Position numbers and translations under genes: made by a program. From the NCBI RefSeq assembly GCF_963678635.1, contig NC_087069.1:46018792-46082791 (forward strand): a DNA stretch of 64,000 nt, read 5' to 3'. Under the pieces are notes generated by a model. The model saw only the letters and a program-made list of their open reading frames with translations, had not been told where the DNA came from and made no database searches. How positions within the stretch are numbered: position 1 is the stretch's first letter; each line of letters starts with the position of its first letter. The DNA comes from Symsagittifera roscoffensis (taxonomy: Eukaryota; Xenacoelomorpha; Acoela; Convolutidae). This document shows, piece after piece, positions 56,395 through 64,000 of this stretch.

Positions 56395-57996
56395 TTTTTT
56401 TTCCTGCAGCAAGTTTATATGTAGCACCAATACCTAGTTTTCGTCAAATCAAAATCTCAATGTTTTTAGGGTCGATGAGTATTAACACCAAACTCTCCTT
56501 GAACTTTCTCGTAAGACTAGGGTGGAGGCGTATTTTTATGTATAAAAAGTGAAGTAATTTTCGAAATAATGAAAAGAACAATTAATAACAAAATTCAATA
56601 AATCAGCACAAAAGTTACAATTAAAAACTAAACAATACAATTTTCAACTGTGTTTTCAATCTCCCAGTGCCGCAAAAAAACCAGACGCTCCTGACAGTAC
56701 AAAAAGTTTGGATGAAGTTAAAATATCATCATATACAAATCATTTATTTTGTGGTGGGTGACTTTTAAATTGTTATGTGAACAAAAGGAACAAAAAATCA
56801 TTGAGCTGATAGATTACAAAAAAGAACGATCGGTTTCTGCAAAACAAAAACGAACAACCATAAAAACTAGGACCAGTAAGAGGTGTAATTTTATGTTTTT
56901 TTTTCAACAACATAAAAAAGGCTAGTAACCACCTTCAAAACATCTGTAACTGATCATAATTGAACCATTTATTTACAATATCTAAAACATGTAAAAGTTA
57001 ACCAAATGTTTCAAAACTAACTCGAATTATCAGATTATTTGAAAGAACTATAAAAAAACACTTTATGAAAACTTGAACTTGAAACAAAAATTAAACAATG
57101 AATTGAGCATATTGTAATGTTGAACCAAAAAATCATAAGAAACAACAATGAATCAAATTTATCCAAAAAAAAATTGAGTATAAAATCTCATAGCAATGGG
57201 TTGATAAAGAAGTGAAAACTGCAGCGTCGAAAAACCAACAGTCAAAGAAAATTTTTAAAAATAGTTGAACCAATGAGGCCTGAAATACTGAATCTCAAAT
57301 CAAATTGGTTCCTAATTGATTCAGAAAAAAATCATCAAATTTTTTCAAATGGATCTGAATTATCTTTGTTTGTATAACTCTCTAAAACGTGAAATTAACA
57401 CAACGACACGGTTCACAATGACAAAAGTGTTGATAACACAAACTGATAACGCCGCGACAAGATCAAATCTGCAGAAAAATTTTTGAACTGGTCGTGCCAG
57501 TCAACTGTGGTGTGCTCTGTCATAACGTTGATTAGAAAAATATTTTTCTTCTGAAAATATGAATTCATTTTTTTTACTTTTTGTATCTTTCTGGAAACAA
57601 CTGAGAGATCTTTGAGAATCTACAGCCAGCAATTTAGATTGCATCAGGTAAATCATCATCACTTAAATGTGTATGTTTTTGAATTTTTTTTTTCATATCA
57701 AAACTCAGATTACATTCCAATTGTCTTTTGCGAATGTCCTGCTGGTGACATCGCGATCTCTTGAAATACAAAAACGTTTAAGTAAACAAACATTCTTGGC
57801 ATTGTTGAAATCGCTAAAGTTAAACATCTCTATGCATTGAGCCTTGAAAATAATAAAGCAAAGAGCTAGACACTGAAACCAAATGTTCTCAAAAGAAAAT
57901 CGCACTTTATGGAGTACCACCGGGACCCATAGTAAGCTCTTCTCACTTATTCAGAAGAAATTGAACTGTAATAAAAGATGAAAAAAAAATCTGATT
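56395..57996 (+). mobile_element. LINE-C, copy 2, decayed
   Basis: Retains the endonuclease phrase region near 56520-56640, pre-RT linker traces near 57190-57250 and the RT block YGVPPGPIV (57919 on). It has lost the foldback insertion and shows a local duplication: 57430-57770 repeats 55985-56330 with changes (phrases TTTTTGAACTGGTCGTGCNAGTC and ACTGAGAGATCTTTGAGAAT). Confidence 0.6.
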
Positions 57997-58020
57997 TCAT
58001 ATGAGTAGTATAGATATACG

Positions 58021-58092
58021 ACACTGGGATCGGGGGGGGGGGGGTGATCCCTACAGGGATCATTGGGTATAGATTATACCTAATGATCCCTA
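58021..58092. repeat. Inverted satellite unit and G-run at the array start
   Basis: A 13-G run (58032-58044) is followed by TGATCCCTACAGGGATCA, a near-perfect palindrome. Then come GGGTATA and TATACC arms, i.e. one unit in reverse facing the first forward unit. This marks the left boundary of the array. Confidence 0.75.
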
Positions 58093-61000
58093 TGTAAATA
58101 TTTATACCTAATGATCCCTATGTAAAATATTTATACCTAATGATCCCTATGTAAAATATTTATACCTAATGATCCCTATGTAAAAATTTTTCCAAAAAAT
58201 TTTTTCGTCCAAAAATTTCCAAAAAAAAAAATTTTTCAAATTTTTTTTCAATTTTTTTTTCAAATTTTTTTTCAAACTTTTTTTCAAATTTTTTTTTCAA
58301 TTTTTTTTTTCAAACTTTTTTTCAGTTTTTTTTTTCAAATTTTTTTTTTTTCAAATTTTTTTACTTAATGATCCCTATGTAAAATTTTTATACCTAAAGT
58401 CCCTATGTAAAAAAATTATACCTAATGATCCCTATGTAAAAAATTTATACCTAATGATCCTTATGTAAAAAATTTATACCTAATGATCCCTATGTAAAAA
58501 ATTTATACCTAATGATCCCTATGTAAATATCTATACCTAATGATCCCTATGTAAAATATTTATACCTAATGATCCTTATGTAAAATATTTATACCTAATG
58601 ATCCCTATGTAAAATATTTATACCTAATGATCCCTATGTAAAATTTTCATACTTAATGATCCCTATGAAAAAAAAAATTCCAAAAAAAATTTTCCATAAA
58701 AATTTTCAAAAAAAAAAAAATTTTCAAGTTTTTTTTTCAATTTTTTTTTCATATAATTTTTACAATTTTCTTTTCAATCTATGTGTAACTGATGATCCCT
58801 ATATAAATTGTTCCCTAAGTAAAACCAAAGATCCCTATGTAAAATATTTATACCTAATGATACCTATGTAAAAAAATTATACTTAATGATCCCTATGTAA
58901 AAAAATTAAACCTAAAGATCCCTATGAAACTTTTTTATACCTAATAATCCCAATGTAAAAAATTTATAACTAATGATCCTTATGTAAAATATTTATACCT
59001 AATGATCCCTATGTAAAATATTTATACCTAATGATCCCTATGTAAAAAAAATTATACCTAATGATCCCTATGTAAAATATTTATACCTAATGATCCCTAT
59101 AAAAAATTATTTATACCTAATTATCCCTATGTAAAAAATTTATACCTAATGATCCCTATGTAAAATATTTATGACTAATGATCCCTATGTAAAAAATTTA
59201 TACCTAATGATCCCTATGTAATACTTTATACCTAATGATCCCTATGTAAAATATTTATACCTAATGATCCCTAAGTAAAATTTTTATACCTAATGATCCC
59301 TATGTAAAATATTTATACCTAATGATCCCTATGTAAAAAATTATACTTAATGATCCCTATGTAAAAAAATTAAACCTAAAAATCCCTATGAAACTTTTTT
59401 ATACCTAATGATCCCTATGTAAAAAATTTATACCTAATGATCCTTATGTAAAATATTTATACCTAATGATCCCTATGTAAAATATTTATACCTAATGATC
59501 CCTATGTAAAAAAATTATACCTAATGATCCCTATGTAAAATACTTATACCTAATGATCCCTATAAAAAAAAATTATACCTAATGATCCCTATGTAAAAAA
59601 ATTATACCTAATGATCCCTATGTAAAATATTTATACCTAGTGATCCCTATGTAAAAAATTTATACCTAATGATCCCTATGTAATAATTTTTACCTAATGA
59701 TCCCTATGTAAAATATTTATACCTAATGATCCCTATGTAAAATTTTTATACCTAATGATCCCTATGTAAAAAAATTATACCTAGTGATCCCTATGAAAAA
59801 TTTTTGTACCTAATGATCCCTATGTAAAAAATTTATACCTAATGATCCCTATGTAATAAAAATTATACCTAATGATCCCTATGTAAAAAATTTATACCTA
59901 ATGATCCCTATGTATAATTTTTATAGCTAATGATCCCTATGTAAAAAAATTATACCTAATGATCCCTATGTAAAATATTTATACCTAATGATCCCTATGT
60001 AAAAAATTTATACCTAATGATCCCTATGTAATAATTTATACCTAATTATCCCTATGTAAAATATTTATACCTAATGATCCGTATGTAAAATTTTTATACC
60101 TAATGATCCCTATGTAAAAAAATTATACCTAATGATCCCTATGTAAAATATTTATACCTAATGATCCCTATGTAAAATATTTATACCTAATGATCCCTAT
60201 GTAAAATTTTCATACTTAATGATCCCTATGAAAAAAAAGTTCCAAAAAAATTTTCCATAAAAATTTTCAAAACAAAACAATTTTTTTTTCATATAATTTT
60301 TACAATTTTCTTTTCAATTTATGTATAACTGATGATCCCTATATAAATTGTTCCCTAAGTAAAACCAAAGATCCCTATGTAAAATATTTATACCTAATGA
60401 TCCCTATGTAGAAAAAATTATACTTAATGATCCCTATGTAAAGAATTAAACCTAAAGATCACTATGAAACTTTTTTATACCTAATGATCCCTTTTTAAAT
60501 ATTTATACCTAATGATCCTTATGTAAAATATTTATACCTAAAGATCCCTATGTAAAAAATTTATACCTAATAATCCCTATGTAAAAAAATTATACCTAAT
60601 GATCCCTATGTAAAATATTTATACCTAATGATCCCTACAAAAAATATTTATACCTAATGATCCCTATGTAAAAAAATTATACCTAATGATCCCTATGTAA
60701 AATATTTATACCTAATGATCCCTATGTAAGAAAATTATACCTAATGATCCCTATGTAATACTTTATACTAATGATCCCTATGCAATAAAATTTATACCTA
60801 ATGATCCCTATGTAATAAAATTTATACCTAATGATCCCTATGTAAAAAAAATTATACCTAACGATCCCTATGTAAAATATTTATACCTAATGATCCCTAT
60901 GTAAAAAATTTATACCTAATGATCCCTATGTAAAATTTTTATGCCTAATGATCCCTATGTAAAAAAATTATACCTAATGATCCCTATGTAAAATATTTAT

Positions 61001-64000
61001 ACCTAATGATCCCTATGTAAAATATTTATACCTAATGATCCCTATGTAAAAAAATTATACCTAATGATCCCTATGTAAAATATTTATACCTAAAGATCCC
61101 TATGTAAAAAAATTATACCTAATGATCCCTATGTAAAATATTTATACCTAAAGATGCCTATGTAAAATATTTATACCTAATAATCCCTATGTAAAAAAAT
61201 TATACCTAATGATCCCTATGTAAAATATTTATACCTAATGATCCCTACAAAAAATATTTATACCTAATGATCCCTATGTAAAAAAATTATACCTAATGAT
61301 CCCTATGTAAAATATTTATACCTAATGATCCCTATGTAAGAAAATTATACCTAATGATCCCTATGTAATACTTTATACTAATGATCCCTATGCAATAAAA
61401 TTTATACCTAATGATCCCTATGTAATAAAATTTATACCTAATGATCCCTATGTAAAAAAAATTATACCTAACGATCCCTATGTAAAATATTTATACCTAA
61501 TGATCCCTATGTAAAAAATTTATACCTAAAGATCCCTATGTAAAATTTTTATACCTAATGATCCCTATGTAAAAAAATTATACCTAATGATCCCTATGTA
61601 AAATATTTATACCTAATGATCCCTATGTAAAATTTTTATACCTAATGATCCCTATGTAAAAAAATTATACCTAATGATCCCTATGAAAAATTTTTATACC
61701 TAAGGATCCCTATATAAAAAATTTATACCTAATGATCCCTATGTAAAATATTTATACCTAATGATCCCTATGTAAAAAAAATTATACCTAATGATCCCTA
61801 TGTAAAAAATTTATACCTAATGATCCCTATGTAATAATTTTTACCTAATGATCCCTATGTAAAATTTTTATACCTAATGATCCCTATGTAAAAAAAATTA
61901 TACCTAATGATCCCTATGAAAAATTTTTATACCTAATGATCCCTATGTAAAATATTTATACCTAATGATCCCAATGTAAAATATTTATACCTAATGATCC
62001 CTATGTAAAAAAATTATACCTAATGATCCCTATGTAAAATATTTATACCTAATGATCCCTATGTAAAAAATTTATACCTAATGATCCCTATGTAAAATAT
62101 TTATACCTAATGATCCCTATGCAAAAAAATTATACCTAATGATCCCTATGTAAAATATTTATACCTAATGATCCCTATGTAAAAAATTTAAACCTAATGA
62201 TCCCTATGTAATAATTTATACCTAATGATCCCTATGTAAAATTTTTATACCTAATGATCCCTATGTAAAAAAATTATACCTAATGATCCCTATGAAAAAT
62301 TTTTATACCTAATGATCCCTATGTAAAATATTTATACCTAATGAACCCAATGTAAAATATTGATACCTAATGATCCCTATGTAAAAAAATTATACCTAAT
62401 GATCCCTATGTAAAATATTTATACCTAATGATCCCCACAAAAAAATATTTATACCTAATGATCCCTATGTAAAAAAATTATACCTAATGATCCCTATGTA
62501 AAATATTTATACCTAATGATCCCTATGTAAGAAATTTATACCTAATGATCCCTATGTAATACTTTATACATAATGATCCCTATGTAAACTATTTATACCT
62601 AATGATCCCTATGTAAAAATTTTATACCTAATGATCCCTATGTAAAATATTTATACCTAATGATCCCTATGTAAAAAATTATACTTAATGATCCCTATGT
62701 AAAAAAACTAAACCTAATGATCCCTATGTAAAATATTTATACCTAATGATCCCTATGTAAGAAAATTATACCTAATGATCCCTATGTAATACTTTATACC
62801 TAATGATCCCTATGTAAAATATTTATACCTAATGATCCCTATGTAAAAAAATTATACCTAATGATCCCTTTGTAAAATATTTATACCTAATGATCCCTAT
62901 GTAAAAAATTATACTTAATGATCCCTATGTAAAAAAACTAAACCTAATGATCCCTATGTAAAATATTTATACCTAATGATCCCTATGTAAGAAATTTATA
63001 CCTAATGATCCCTATGTAATACTTTATACCTAATGATCCCTATGTAAAATATTTATACCTAATGATCCCTATGTAAAAAAATTATACCTAATGATCCCTA
63101 TGTAAAATATTTATACCTAATGATCCTAATGTAAAATATTTATACCTAATGATCCCTATGTAAAAAAGTTATACCTATTGATCTCTATGTAAAATATTTA
63201 TACCTAATGATCCCTACAAAAAAATATTTATACCTAATGATCCCTATGTAAAAAAATTATACCTAATGATCCCTATGTAAAATATTTATACCTAATGATC
63301 CCTATGTAAAAAAATTATACCTAATGATCCTTATGTAAAATATTTATACCTAACGATCCCTATGTAAAAAATTTATACCTAATGATCCCTATGTAAAAAA
63401 ATTATACCTAATGATCCCTATGTAAAATACTTATACCTAATGATCCCTATAAAAAAATTATACCTAATGATCCCTATGTAAAAAAATTATACCTAATGAT
63501 CCCTATGTAAAATATTTATACCTAATGATCACTCTGTAAAAAATTTATACCTAATGATCCCTATATAATAATTTATACCTAATGATCCCTATGTAAAATT
63601 TTTATACCTAATGATCCCTATGTAAAATCTTTATACCTAATGATCCCTATTTAAAAAAATTATACCTAATGATCCCTATGAAAAATTTTTATACCTAATG
63701 ATCTCTATGTAAAAAATTTATACCTAATGGTCCCTATGTAATAAAATTTATACCTAATGATCCCTATGTAATAAAATTTATACCTAATGATCCCTATGTA
63801 TAATTTTTATAGCTAATGATCTCTATGTAAAATATTTGTACCTAATGATCCCTATGTAAAATAATTATACCTAATGATTCCTATGTAAAAAACTTATACC
63901 TAATGATCCCTATGTAATAATTTATACCTAATGATCCCTATGTAAAATATTTATACCTAATGATCCCTATGTAAAATTTTTATACCTAATGATCCCTATG
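58045..64000. repeat. 29-bp tandem satellite array, runs off the window
   Basis: The unit reads TATACCTAATGATCCCTATG plus a variable A/T-rich spacer, total mostly 29 bases (27-31), with about 190-200 units in view. ATGATCCCTATGTAA is conserved; the spacer alternates AAATATTTA, AAAAAATTA and AAATTTTTA. Higher-order copies appear at offsets of about 610 bp (60631 versus 61241), 230 bp (62651 versus 62881) and 1562 bp (58621 versus 60183). The array is broken by T-rich TTTTTTTTCAAA tracts at 58190-58370, 58660-58780 and 60230-60310. Nothing is coding. Confidence 0.95.

Larger units (their letters stand above)
45486..57996 (+). repeat. Large direct duplication, copy 2 (partner 8511-23453)
   Basis: The partner of copy 1, shorter by about 2.4 kb. 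It lacks the copy-1 SINE, TA MITE, foldback element and about 900 bp around 9965-10880. It gained a hairpin-ended repeat (51851-52361) and an internal duplication (57430-57770). Copy 2 ends at CTGATT (57996), about 50 bp before the satellite array. Confidence 0.85.

Noticed and set aside
58656-58871. 71-codon ORF in the satellite
   Set aside because: It is translation of A/T tracts and satellite units.
58045-64000. CRISPR-like array (short repeats of regular spacing)
   Set aside because: The 29-bp unit is contiguous, with no unique spacers; the variable part is A/T filler. The context is eukaryotic, so this is a satellite.

Overview
The window is animal DNA, most likely from an invertebrate. 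It is AT-rich, and its only convincing host gene is a two-exon C-type-lectin-like gene with GT-AG splice sites (5535-6413, minus). Almost everything else is transposable-element DNA: decayed LINEs, a Ty3/gypsy relic, MITEs, a tRNA-derived SINE, one very large LTR retroelement and a 29-bp satellite. Nothing suggests a prokaryote. I cannot name the species.

Layout: 1-2.3 kb is a decayed plus-strand Ty3/gypsy reverse transcriptase/RNase H relic bracketed by a ~210-bp direct repeat. 3.0-5.3 kb holds four short elements: a TIR-type repeat, a hAT-like MITE, a TA-target MITE and a hairpin-ended repeat. 5.5-6.4 kb is the lectin-like gene. From 7.5 kb on come minus-strand LINE-A (2A-like NPGP motif, AP endonuclease, RT), minus-strand LINE-B (coiled-coil ORF1, endonuclease, RT) and plus-strand LINE-C (endonuclease, RT), all broken.

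The block 8511-23453 recurs in the same order and orientation at 45486-57996. This is an old large direct duplication carrying all three LINEs. Differences between the copies give empty-site evidence for several insertions: a SINE, a TA MITE and a foldback element only in copy 1, and a hairpin-ended repeat only in copy 2.

Between the copies, at 24246-42588 and read on the minus strand, lies an 18.3-kb LTR retroelement. It has 410-bp LTRs with TG...CA ends that differ at 4 positions, and a 4-bp AATC target duplication. Its order is leader ORF, small basic ORF, gag-upstream ORF, gag (capsid, then zinc knuckle plus Asn/Ser/Arg-rich tail), protease, RT, RNase H, DD35E integrase with GPY/F tail, small membrane ORF, Pro/Ser-rich ORF, Env-like glycoprotein, and a second Pro/Ser-rich ORF. 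It is an errantivirus-like, probably once infectious element. It is now interrupted by several stops and frame changes. Its size and the two ORFs flanking env are the most unusual features here.

58045-64000 (window end) is a tandem array of a ~29-bp unit with higher-order periodicities of ~230, ~610 and ~1560 bp. It starts at a 13-G run and an inverted unit just past the end of duplication copy 2. Most coding assignments rest on reading motifs by eye; no database search was possible.
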